Origin: Bacillota bacterium
GTDB taxonomy: Bacteria > Bacillota > Sulfobacillia > JABLXB01
Reading direction: 5' to 3'
Assembly (NCBI GenBank): GCA_013178305.1
Contig: JABLXB010000007.1
Location: 186,001-250,000, forward strand
Length of the DNA: 64,000 nt
Shown: in pieces, positions 37,592 to 45,721 of the stretch
How positions within the stretch are numbered: the first letter of the stretch is position 1
Layout: each line of letters begins with the position of its first letter
The notes under the pieces: model-generated
The model's database searches: none
Told to the model about the DNA's origin: nothing
What the model saw: the letters and a program-made list of their open reading frames with translations, nothing else
Made by a program: the position numbers and the translations under genes

Positions 37592-40210
37592 TTGGAAACG
37601 CAGCGCCTCGTCGAGGTAGCCGTAGATATAAGGTCCCAGAGCTTCTGGGGGACGTACACATATTCAGTGCCGGGGTCGCTCGAGGGCCGTGTGACGCCGG
37701 GGTCTGTCGTCGTCGTGCCTTTTGGTTCGCGCAGGGTCAGGGGGTTCGTCGTACGATATTCGGATCTCACGCAGGCGGTTCAGCCACCGCAAACGCATGG
37801 CACGCGACACACGCCTCCGCTCGAGGGCGAGCCCCGCAGCGGGACCATGCAGGTCGCCGGCCACCAGATCAAGGGCATCATCAGCGTGGTTGAGCCGAAT
37901 CCCGCGCTAGGCCCGGAGATGATGGGACTCGCCCAGGCAGTTGCCGCCGAATACTGTAGCCCCGTCCAGATGGCGCTCCGCGCCATGCTCCCGCCGGCCA
38001 TGGCCGGGCAGAGCCGCAGGCTCGTCGGGCTGGCGGTAGACGAGGCGGGCGTGGAAGCCCTGTCGGGGCCGTTGACGCCCGCGGAGGCGAGCGTCGTGGA
38101 CCTCCTGGTGGACGAGGGTGAGCGAACGCCCGCCGAACTCGCCGAGGCGACGGGGCTCCGCGACATCGAGAGGGTGCTGAGGACGCTCAGGGTGCGGGGA
38201 ATCGTCCGCGTCGAGACGGTGTTCAAGGCGCCACGCGGGGTAAGGATGGCCTGGGAGGCCTCACTCGCGCGCGAGGTAACCCAGGAGGAACTCAGCGTAC
38301 TATCGGGTTCTGCGCCGCGCCGCGCGGAGCTCTTGAAGGTGCTTATAGCCGAAGGGCGGCCCATGGCGGCCGCGGAGGCGGTGAGGAGGTCGGGAGCTGG
38401 GCAGTCGAGTTTGAAGGCTCTCGAGAAGGCGGGCCTCGTCAGGCTCGAGCGCGTGCGGGCGAGTACGATGACGGGCACGGTGGCGGGCGCCATACTGGGC
38501 GCGTCGGTGGGCGGGGTATCGCCCGGCTCGGCAGCAGCCGCGGCCACCGGCGGGCCGGCGCCTGGCCACTCGATGACGGGACGCCTCTACCGCCCGCAGC
38601 CGCTTGGTGAGGCTCACGAACGGGTGGCGGCGGAACTCATCCAGCAGGTGCGCGACGGTGGGCGGGCTGTCCTGCTTGTGGGCGGCACGGCCGCGGAGAG
38701 GACCGGCGTCTATGCTGCGATAGTGGATCAACTGGCGCGCGGCGGCCGGAACGCGATCGTCCTGGTCCCGGAGATAGCGCTGACTCCCAGGCGCAGGCTG
38801 GAACTGTCGTCGAGGTTCGCGGGCAGCGTCGTCATGCTACATAGCGGCCTGCCCGCGGGGGAACGATACGCTCACTGGAAACGAATAGCAGAAGGCGACG
38901 TCGACGTGGTCGTCGGCACGAGGTCCGCGGTGTTCGCACCGGTGCCGCGCCTGGCTGCCATCATAGTTGACGACGAGCATCACGAGGGATACAAGCAGAC
39001 CGAGGGGAGCCCGAGGTACAACGCGCGGGACGTGGCGCTCATGAGGAGTATGCGGCAGGGCGGTACGGTCATCCTGGGCAGTGCGACCCCGTCGGTGGAG
39101 TCGTACTATCACGCTTCCAACGGGGCCTATGGGATACTCCAAGTGCCCGAATCCAGCGTTCACCTCCGCCCGGCGTGCCATACTGTCGACATGAGGGAGG
39201 AACTGAAGCGCGGCAACAGGTCCCTACTGTCGCTCAAGCTCCAGGACGAGGTTCACTCGGCCCTGTCGAGCGACAAGCGCGCTGTCCTGTTTCTGAACAG
39301 GAGGGGCTTCTCGTCGTTCGTTCTCTGCAGGGAATGCGGTTTTAGCCTGCGCTGCCCCAACTGTGACGTGACGTACACGTACCACCGCCCGGGGGTGCTG
39401 AAGTGCCACTACTGCGGCCACGAGGAACCTGCCCCTGACGTCTGCCCGAAGTGCGGCGGGAGGCGGGTGCGCCCCTTCGGGGCGGGCACGCAGCGGGTCG
39501 AGGAAGAGGTCCGCAGGCTCTTCCCGGACGCGCGCGTGGTCAGGGTCGACCTCGACACGGCTTCGCGCAGGTCGTCGTACGATGCGCTTGTCAGGGGATT
39601 CGCGGAAGGCAAGGCAAACGTCCTGGTCTGTACGCAGATGGTCCTCGGAGATGAGGGCCTCCCGCACGCCGCAGTGGCCGGCGTACTCTCGGCCGACCTC
39701 ACGCTGAACCTGCCGGACTTCCGTTCGGCGGAGCGTACGTACCAGCTCCTCTCCCAGGTGATAGCGATCTCGGGCGGGCCGGAGAGTGGCGTCGCAGTCA
39801 TACAGTCGTACGACCCATCACACTACTGTATACAGGCGGCCTGCACGGGCGATTACCGATCGTTCTATACGTCCGAGATCGAGGGCAGGCGCGAATCCGG
39901 CTACCCGCCATTCGGTCACCTTGCGAATGTCGTGATATGGAGCCCCGGCGATGCCGTGGCCAGGGCGCTGGCGAAGGATGCCGCTAGACACCTTCGGACG
40001 CATGGCGGCGGGGGTTTCGAGTTACTCGGGCCGGGCCCCGCGCCATTCCCAAAGCTGAGAGGGTGGTCCAGGTGGCAGATGCTCATGAAAGGGCCGTCGA
40101 GGATCGTGCTGGCTGAGGCGGCGAGGGGCCTATCGCAGGCGCTCGAACGAAAGGTGCGCGCCGCGAGATCGAGGCTCACGGTAGACGTCGACCCGGTGTC
40201 GATGCTATAG
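37592..40210 (+). CDS. priA: PriA primosome protein with degenerate helicase motifs
   Basis: An 872-residue PriA homologue in the standard place before def-fmt. The N-terminal 3'-end-binding domain, winged-helix region, eight zinc-ligand cysteines (CRECGFSLRCPNC ... CHYCG ... CPKCGG) and C-terminal domain are recognisable. The ATPase motifs are altered. Walker A GxTGSGKT reads GGTAAERT (residues 364-371), so the Lys is Arg. DEEH reads DDEH (460-463). The QVxGRAGR motif VI reads QVIAISGG (722-729), losing both arginines, and the KGxDFP segment is GDEGLP. It is therefore probably a non-helicase loader. The TTG start has AAGGA upstream. Confidence 0.9.
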   Translation: METQRLVEVAVDIRSQSFWGTYTYSVPGSLEGRVTPGSVVVVPFGSRRVRGFVVRYSDLTQAVQPPQTHGTRHTPPLEGEPRSGTMQVAGHQIKGIISVVEPNPALGPEMMGLAQAVAAEYCSPVQMALRAMLPPAMAGQSRRLVGLAVDEAGVEALSGPLTPAEASVVDLLVDEGERTPAELAEATGLRDIERVLRTLRVRGIVRVETVFKAPRGVRMAWEASLAREVTQEELSVLSGSAPRRAELLKVLIAEGRPMAAAEAVRRSGAGQSSLKALEKAGLVRLERVRASTMTGTVAGAILGASVGGVSPGSAAAAATGGPAPGHSMTGRLYRPQPLGEAHERVAAELIQQVRDGGRAVLLVGGTAAERTGVYAAIVDQLARGGRNAIVLVPEIALTPRRRLELSSRFAGSVVMLHSGLPAGERYAHWKRIAEGDVDVVVGTRSAVFAPVPRLAAIIVDDEHHEGYKQTEGSPRYNARDVALMRSMRQGGTVILGSATPSVESYYHASNGAYGILQVPESSVHLRPACHTVDMREELKRGNRSLLSLKLQDEVHSALSSDKRAVLFLNRRGFSSFVLCRECGFSLRCPNCDVTYTYHRPGVLKCHYCGHEEPAPDVCPKCGGRRVRPFGAGTQRVEEEVRRLFPDARVVRVDLDTASRRSSYDALVRGFAEGKANVLVCTQMVLGDEGLPHAAVAGVLSADLTLNLPDFRSAERTYQLLSQVIAISGGPESGVAVIQSYDPSHYCIQAACTGDYRSFYTSEIEGRRESGYPPFGHLANVVIWSPGDAVARALAKDAARHLRTHGGGGFELLGPGPAPFPKLRGWSRWQMLMKGPSRIVLAEAARGLSQALERKVRAARSRLTVDVDPVSML

Positions 40211-40284
40211 TGTGGGCGGTGAAACCGGGAGGAATCAGGGGCGCGAGTTGACTTTTCTGCCAGGAAGGGCACAGGAGGGCGTAG

Positions 40285-41742
40285 ATGCCGCTTCTTGACA
40301 TCAGGAAAGATGGGGACCCCGTGCTTCGAGTCAAGACGAAGCCGGTCAAGAATCTGAACGCCTCAACGAGAAATCTAATCGAGGACATGGTGGACACCAT
40401 GCGCTCGGCCCGCGGCGTGGGCCTTGCCGCCCCCCAGGTGGGCGTCTCCAAGAGGATAATAGTGATCGAGACCGACGAGGCCCTCTACGAGTTCGTCAAC
40501 CCGGAGATCACGTCGGAAGATGGGTCTGAGACCGCCATAGAAGGGTGCCTGAGTGTGCCCGGGGTCGTCGGCGAAGTCGAGCGGGCGGCGAAGGTACGGG
40601 TCAAGGGACTCGACAGGGATGGCAGGACCGTGTGGGTGGACAGCGAGGGGCTGCTTGCCCGCGTGCTCCAGCACGAGATCGACCATCTCGAGGGCCTGCT
40701 GTTCACCGACAAGGCCTCAGCCACGTACGAAACCAGGCCCGACCCCGAACTCGCATCGGCGAGGCGGCTCAGAGTGGTGTTCATGGGGACCCCCGATTTC
40801 GCGGTCCCATCGTTGATAGCGGTGCTACGCGACGCGCACGAGATACTGGCCGTGGTCACGCGCCCTGACAGGCCGCGCGGTCGCGGGCTGGAACTGTCGC
40901 CGTCGCCGGTCAAACAGTCGGCGGTCAAGCACAGGTTCCCGGTGGTGCAGCCGTCGACGTGCAGGTCCCCTCAGTTCGTCGAGTGGCTCAGGGACGTGAA
41001 ACCCGACGTGATCGTCGTCGTGGCCTTCGGCCAGATACTCCCACGCGAGGTGCTGGAGATCCCCTCGCTGGGGTGCATAAACGTGCACGCGTCGCTCCTC
41101 CCGAAATACCGCGGCGCGGCGCCCATCAACTGGGCTCTCATAAGGGGCGAGCGGGTTACGGGAGTCACCACGATGTACATGTCGGAACGCCTTGACGCGG
41201 GCGACGTCATACTGCAGAAAGAGGTCGCGGTCTCGCCCGACGACAACGCGGGGACGCTTCACGACAAGTTGAAGCATGAGGGTGCGGATCTGCTGACCGT
41301 GACCCTCCGGCTCCTGGGCGCGGGAAAGGCGCCGCGCGCCCCGCAGGACGAGTCGCAGGCGACATTCGCTCCATCATTGACTTCCAAAGACGAGGTGATA
41401 GACTGGAACCGGCCTGCCGGGGACATCCGGAACCACGTGCGCGGCATGAGCCCCTGGCCGGGGGCGCATACTGTCAAGGATGGCAGGAAGATCAAGGTGC
41501 TGGCCGCCACCGTCCTGGATTCCGCGGGGACCGAGATTCATCACTTATTGAGGCGTCAGCCTGAGGGGGCCGGGCGCGCGGGCCTCGTACTCGCGGCCGA
41601 CGAGACAAACGGCCTCGTCGTGCAGGCGGGGGAAGGGCTCGTACGCCTGGACGAGGTACAACCCGAGGGTGGGCGCAGGATGCCGGCGGCGGACTACCTG
41701 AGGGGCGCGCGACTGGCCCCTGGGGATGTCCTCGGAAGATAA
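40285..41742 (+). CDS. Peptide deformylase-methionyl-tRNA formyltransferase fusion
   Basis: A 485-residue chain joining two enzymes normally encoded separately as def and fmt. The N-terminal 150 residues are a deformylase with all three motifs (GVGLAAPQVG, EGCLSVPG, QHEIDHLEG) that bind the metal. After a linker of about 15 residues (ATYETRPDPELASA) comes a formyltransferase with RRLRVVFMGTPDFAVPSL and HASLLPKYRGAAPINWA. One enzyme formylates initiator Met-tRNA and the other removes the formyl group from nascent chains. The frame is continuous, with no stop or restart visible between the parts. Confidence 0.9.
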   Translation: MPLLDIRKDGDPVLRVKTKPVKNLNASTRNLIEDMVDTMRSARGVGLAAPQVGVSKRIIVIETDEALYEFVNPEITSEDGSETAIEGCLSVPGVVGEVERAAKVRVKGLDRDGRTVWVDSEGLLARVLQHEIDHLEGLLFTDKASATYETRPDPELASARRLRVVFMGTPDFAVPSLIAVLRDAHEILAVVTRPDRPRGRGLELSPSPVKQSAVKHRFPVVQPSTCRSPQFVEWLRDVKPDVIVVVAFGQILPREVLEIPSLGCINVHASLLPKYRGAAPINWALIRGERVTGVTTMYMSERLDAGDVILQKEVAVSPDDNAGTLHDKLKHEGADLLTVTLRLLGAGKAPRAPQDESQATFAPSLTSKDEVIDWNRPAGDIRNHVRGMSPWPGAHTVKDGRKIKVLAATVLDSAGTEIHHLLRRQPEGAGRAGLVLAADETNGLVVQAGEGLVRLDEVQPEGGRRMPAADYLRGARLAPGDVLGR

Positions 41743-41761
41743 ACCTCACGGAGGGATCGGG

Positions 41762-42442
41762 ATGTTCTTCGATAGTGCGTACATCATGCTGGTGCTCCCG
41801 GCTCTCTTGTTCGCGCTGTATGCGCAATCAAGGGTCAGGGGCGCGTTCGGACGCTACTCCAGGTATCGCGCTACCAGCGGCAAGACGGGCGGCGAGGTTG
41901 CCTCGGAGCTCCTCAGGTCGGCGAGGCTGGACGACGTTCGTGTGGAGAGGATTCAATCGTCCCTGGGCGACCACTACGACCCGCGCACGCGCGTGCTGAG
42001 GTTGTCACCGCAGGTGCACGACAGCCCGTCTGTCGCCGCGCTCGGGGTGGCCGCGCACGAGGTCGGTCACGCGCTACAGCACGACCTCGGCTACACTCCA
42101 CTGGCGATAAGGAACACGGTGCTTCCCGTGGCCCAGCTCGGGTCGAACGCGGCGTGGCCACTGTTCCTGCTGGGGTTCCTTTTCAGGATCCCCGCGCTGA
42201 TGGACCTCGGGATACTGTTCTTCTTCGCCGCGGTGCTGTTCCAGGTAGTCACACTGCCGGTCGAGTACAACGCGTCCAGCAGGGCCATGGCGTTGCTGGC
42301 CGGCGGCGGCTACATCTCCACGGCGGATGCGAGGCCGGTGCGCGAGGTGCTCAACGCGGCGGCGCTGACCTACGTGGCTGCCACGGCGATGGCGGTGGCT
42401 CAGCTTGCGAGGCTGTTGATCCTCCGCAACCGTAGAGACTAG
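41762..42442 (+). CDS. YugP-like membrane zinc metallopeptidase
   Basis: A 226-residue membrane protein with an N-terminal helix, the zinc-binding HEVGHALQH motif near residue 100, and two or three C-terminal hydrophobic segments (WPLFLLGFLFRIPALMDLGILFFFAAVLFQ). This matches the PF04298 (YugP) neutral zinc metallopeptidase family. The substrate is unknown. ATG 41762 with GGAGG seven bases upstream is the clear start, although the frame is open from 41726. It lies between def-fmt and rsmB as in many clostridia. Confidence 0.9.
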   Translation: MFFDSAYIMLVLPALLFALYAQSRVRGAFGRYSRYRATSGKTGGEVASELLRSARLDDVRVERIQSSLGDHYDPRTRVLRLSPQVHDSPSVAALGVAAHEVGHALQHDLGYTPLAIRNTVLPVAQLGSNAAWPLFLLGFLFRIPALMDLGILFFFAAVLFQVVTLPVEYNASSRAMALLAGGGYISTADARPVREVLNAAALTYVAATAMAVAQLARLLILRNRRD

Positions 42443-42467
42443 GTTCAGACCTCGAGGATTGTAGGGA

Positions 42468-43895
42468 TTGGCTTTGGGCTTGTCTTCGGCGAGGGATGTG
42501 GCCCTGAACGTGCTCCAGAGGGTTGACGTGCACGGAGCGTACGCGGACATATCCCTCGATTCTTTTCTAACCAGGTTCTCCCCGAGCCCGCCCGACAGGG
42601 CGCTGGCGACGGAGCTGGTCTACGGCGTCTGCAGGCGGAGGAATAGCCTCGACTGGGCGGTCGAGTCGGTGAGTTCGAGGCCTGTTTCGAAGATGACGCC
42701 GTGGGTGAGGAACGCGCTGCGTATGGGGGCGTACCAGCTACTGTACCTCGACCGCATACCCGCCGCCGTGGCCACCAGCGAGACCGTCGATCTCGTGAAG
42801 AAATACGGACACGCGGGGACCGTGAAATTCGCCAACGCGGTCATGAGGGCCCTGGCATCGAGGGTCCGGCAGCTGAGGGCGGAGTTGACCCCGGCTACGG
42901 TCGCGGAAGACGCCACGGTCGCCACCGGCGTGGCCGGCGCGCCCATCACCCCGGACGTCAGGCGGCTTTCGCTCGTTTACTCTCACCCCGAGTGGCTGGT
43001 GCAGCACTTCATTGAGGAGCTCGGTATGGCCGGGGCGATGGCGTTCATGGAGTCCGACAACTCGGTCCCTCCGCTTGCCGTGAGGGCGAACACGCTCAGG
43101 ATTACGGTGGACGGGCTCAGGGCCAGGCTCGCGACCGAGGGAATCGATGCGGAGCCGTGCAGGTACGCGCCCGACGGGCTGGTGATAGCGCCCGGCGCGC
43201 CCTATGCGGTGCTTTCGGCGCACCGAGATGGCCTGATGCAGGCGCAGGACGAGGGGTCGATGCTCGTCGCGTACGCACTGGAGCCGAGGCCCGGCGAGTT
43301 CGTGGTGGACGCGTGCGCGGCGCCCGGGGGCAAGACGACTCACGTTGCGCAGCTCATGCGGAACCGCGGGCGTATCGTCGCCTGTGACATACACCTGCAG
43401 CGCCTGGGACTCGTCCGGGAGCTCTGTGACAGGCTGGGGGTCACGATAGTCGAGGAACTCGCCTGCGACAGCCGCGACCTTGGATCGTGCCTGGGCGGGG
43501 GCACCGAGGTCGACAGGGTGCTGGTCGACGCGCCGTGCACGGGCCTCGGCACACTCAGACGCAGGCCGGACGCCAGGTGGAGGAAGGAAGCGCGGGACGC
43601 AACGCGTATGGCGGAACTGCAGCTCGGGATTCTACTGTCGGCCGCCAGATGTCTCCGGCGGAGTGGCGTCCTCGTATACAGTACGTGCACCATCGGGAGG
43701 ACCGAGAACCAGGACGTGATCGAGGAGTTCCTGAAGCGGGAACCGCAATTTGTGGTTGACGACGTGAGGCCTGCGTTGCCGGCTGCGCTGCGCGGCGACG
43801 TTTCGCCGCGGGGCTGGTTACAGCTACTGCCGCACAGGCACGGTACGGACGGGTTCTTCATTTGCAGGCTGAGGAAGGTGTCGGCAGGTGGCTGA
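42468..43895 (+). CDS. rsmB: 16S rRNA m5C967 methyltransferase
   Basis: A 475-residue protein with an N-terminal NusB-like RNA-binding domain (about residues 6-130) and a C-terminal SAM-dependent methyltransferase. The SAM-binding VVDACAAPGGKTTHVAQL lies near residue 283, and catalytic Cys motifs are VDAPCTGLG and YSTCT. It methylates a cytosine in 16S rRNA. A 12-residue Ala/Thr/Val-rich insertion (ATVAEDATVATG) sits near residue 145. The start is TTG 42468. The stop overlaps rlmN by 8 bp. Confidence 0.93.
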   Translation: MALGLSSARDVALNVLQRVDVHGAYADISLDSFLTRFSPSPPDRALATELVYGVCRRRNSLDWAVESVSSRPVSKMTPWVRNALRMGAYQLLYLDRIPAAVATSETVDLVKKYGHAGTVKFANAVMRALASRVRQLRAELTPATVAEDATVATGVAGAPITPDVRRLSLVYSHPEWLVQHFIEELGMAGAMAFMESDNSVPPLAVRANTLRITVDGLRARLATEGIDAEPCRYAPDGLVIAPGAPYAVLSAHRDGLMQAQDEGSMLVAYALEPRPGEFVVDACAAPGGKTTHVAQLMRNRGRIVACDIHLQRLGLVRELCDRLGVTIVEELACDSRDLGSCLGGGTEVDRVLVDAPCTGLGTLRRRPDARWRKEARDATRMAELQLGILLSAARCLRRSGVLVYSTCTIGRTENQDVIEEFLKREPQFVVDDVRPALPAALRGDVSPRGWLQLLPHRHGTDGFFICRLRKVSAGG

Positions 43896-44958
43896 GTCAG
43901 GCGGCAAAGAGCGACGAACGGAGTTGCTCGGCCTCACGCTGGCCGAAGCGCGGGAATTCTTCGAGCGGTCGGGCCATCCGCCGTACAGGGCCGATCAGGT
44001 GTTCGACTGGGTTTACTCCAAGCGGCGCGAGGACCCGCGTGAGATGACGAACCTGCCGCTGGCTCTGAGGGAATGGCTCGCCGGCGCGATCGTTATCGGC
44101 CTGCCCGGGGTCGTCACGTCAACCCGTTCCCGCGATGGAGGGGCCACGAAGTACCTGTTCGGGTTGGCCGACGGCAACGCGGTCGAGGGCGTGCTGATGC
44201 GGCACGACTACGGGCTGACCGCGTGTGTGTCGTCGCAGGTGGGGTGCAAGATGGCCTGCGGATTCTGCGCGTCGGCCGCCGGCGGATTCGTGCGCAACCT
44301 TGGCGCGGCCGAGATGGTCGGGCAGGTTACGTCAATCAACCGCGCGCTCCCGCCCGATCGAAGGGTGGCGCGTGTCGCGCTTATGGGGTCGGGCGAGCCG
44401 CTCGACAACTATGCGAATTGCCTGAGGTTCATAAGGATCATCAACGAACCGGCCGGCTTGAACATAGGCATGCGCCACATCACGCTGTCGACATGCGGGA
44501 TCGTGCCCGGCATCAAACGCCTGCAAGGCGAGGGCCTGCCCATTACTCTTGGCGTGTCTCTGCATGCCCCCAACGACGAGCTCAGGTCGCGGCTCATGCC
44601 CGTGGCCGGGCAATACCCGCTCGGCGAGCTCGTGGCCACTTGCCGCGACTACGCCAATGCGACGGGCCGCCGGGTGAGCTTCGAATACGCGCTCATTGAC
44701 GGGGTCAACGATGGCCACGAGCACGTACGCGAACTCGCGCGGCTCCTCAAGGGCGGGTTGTTCCACGTTAACCTGATCCCCTATAATCCGGTCGAGGGCA
44801 GGCCTTTCAGGACGAGCCCCCCTGCTAAAGTGAAGGAGTTCATTTCGCTGCTAGAGAATATGGGGATCGCCGTAACGGTCCGCCGCGGCTTCGGCACTGA
44901 TCTGGACGCCGCATGCGGGCAGCTCAGGCGGAGGAGGGGGAGCGCCGGTGGAGTATAG
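43888..44958 (+). CDS. rlmN: Dual-specificity 23S rRNA/tRNA adenine-C2 methyltransferase RlmN
   Basis: A 356-residue radical SAM enzyme. The 4Fe-4S motif is CKMACGFC (CxxxCxxC) near residue 118, preceded by the conserved SSQVG. The C-terminal methylated Cys lies in GTDLDAACGQL. It methylates A2503 of 23S rRNA and A37 of some tRNAs. The GTG start lies inside rsmB, and the stop overlaps the phosphatase gene, so three genes are coupled here. Confidence 0.95.
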   Translation: MAESGGKERRTELLGLTLAEAREFFERSGHPPYRADQVFDWVYSKRREDPREMTNLPLALREWLAGAIVIGLPGVVTSTRSRDGGATKYLFGLADGNAVEGVLMRHDYGLTACVSSQVGCKMACGFCASAAGGFVRNLGAAEMVGQVTSINRALPPDRRVARVALMGSGEPLDNYANCLRFIRIINEPAGLNIGMRHITLSTCGIVPGIKRLQGEGLPITLGVSLHAPNDELRSRLMPVAGQYPLGELVATCRDYANATGRRVSFEYALIDGVNDGHEHVRELARLLKGGLFHVNLIPYNPVEGRPFRTSPPAKVKEFISLLENMGIAVTVRRGFGTDLDAACGQLRRRRGSAGGV

Positions 44959-45721
44959 CGCTTTCACTCACCAGGGTCTCGTCAGGCCCGGCAACGAGGA
45001 TTCCTACTGTATGGCGCGGCTGGACGGGACGCCCGGGGCCGTACTGGCGGCGGTGGCCGATGGTATGGGTGGCCACGAGGGCGGCGAGGTCGCGTCGAGC
45101 ATTGCCGTCAGCGTCACCGAGTCAGTGGTCTCGTCATCCTGGAACTCCATAAACCCCCACCCATCAAAAGACGAATACTACCTTGCGCTCGTGTTCTCAG
45201 GCGCCGTGGCGGCGAACAGGCGTGTTCACGAGGAGTCCCTCAAGCGATTCGGCAGGGCCTGCATGGGGACAACCCTTACCGTCGCCATCGTCAAGGGAGA
45301 CATGCTGTACGTCGCTCACGCGGGGGACAGCCGCGCCTACGTGGCCAACGGCACCGAGATCCGCCAGATCACGGACGATCACTCGCTAGTGGGCGAGATG
45401 GTCCGTGGCGGGGACCTGACCGAGCGTGAGGCAATGATACATCCGAGCAGGAACATACTCACCAATGCCCTGGGCACCAGCGAAGAACCAAGGGTCGACC
45501 TGTACAAGGCGAAACTGTCCACCGGGGATACGGTAATCCTATGTACAGACGGGCTGACGAATCTGGTCTCCAAAGAGGAAATCCAGCGCGCCGTCAACAC
45601 GACCGCGTCGCTTGACGACCTGGTGAGGGCGCTAGTTGAGCTTGCGAACTCCCGCGGGGGATACGATAATACGACCGTTGTGGCCATCCGGAGCACGCAA
45701 GGGGGTGAGCTCTCGGCGTGA
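44948..45721 (+). CDS. PP2C-family serine/threonine phosphatase (Stp/PrpC)
   Basis: A 257-residue PPM-type phosphatase with the metal-binding motifs VRPGNEDSYC near residue 11, VADGMGGHEGG near 36, HAGDSRAYV near 122 and a late DNTTVV. It should reverse phosphorylation by the PASTA kinase encoded next, a common pairing. The GTG start overlaps rlmN by 11 bp, and the last codon overlaps the kinase start (GTGA). Confidence 0.95.
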   Translation: MEYSAFTHQGLVRPGNEDSYCMARLDGTPGAVLAAVADGMGGHEGGEVASSIAVSVTESVVSSSWNSINPHPSKDEYYLALVFSGAVAANRRVHEESLKRFGRACMGTTLTVAIVKGDMLYVAHAGDSRAYVANGTEIRQITDDHSLVGEMVRGGDLTEREAMIHPSRNILTNALGTSEEPRVDLYKAKLSTGDTVILCTDGLTNLVSKEEIQRAVNTTASLDDLVRALVELANSRGGYDNTTVVAIRSTQGGELSA

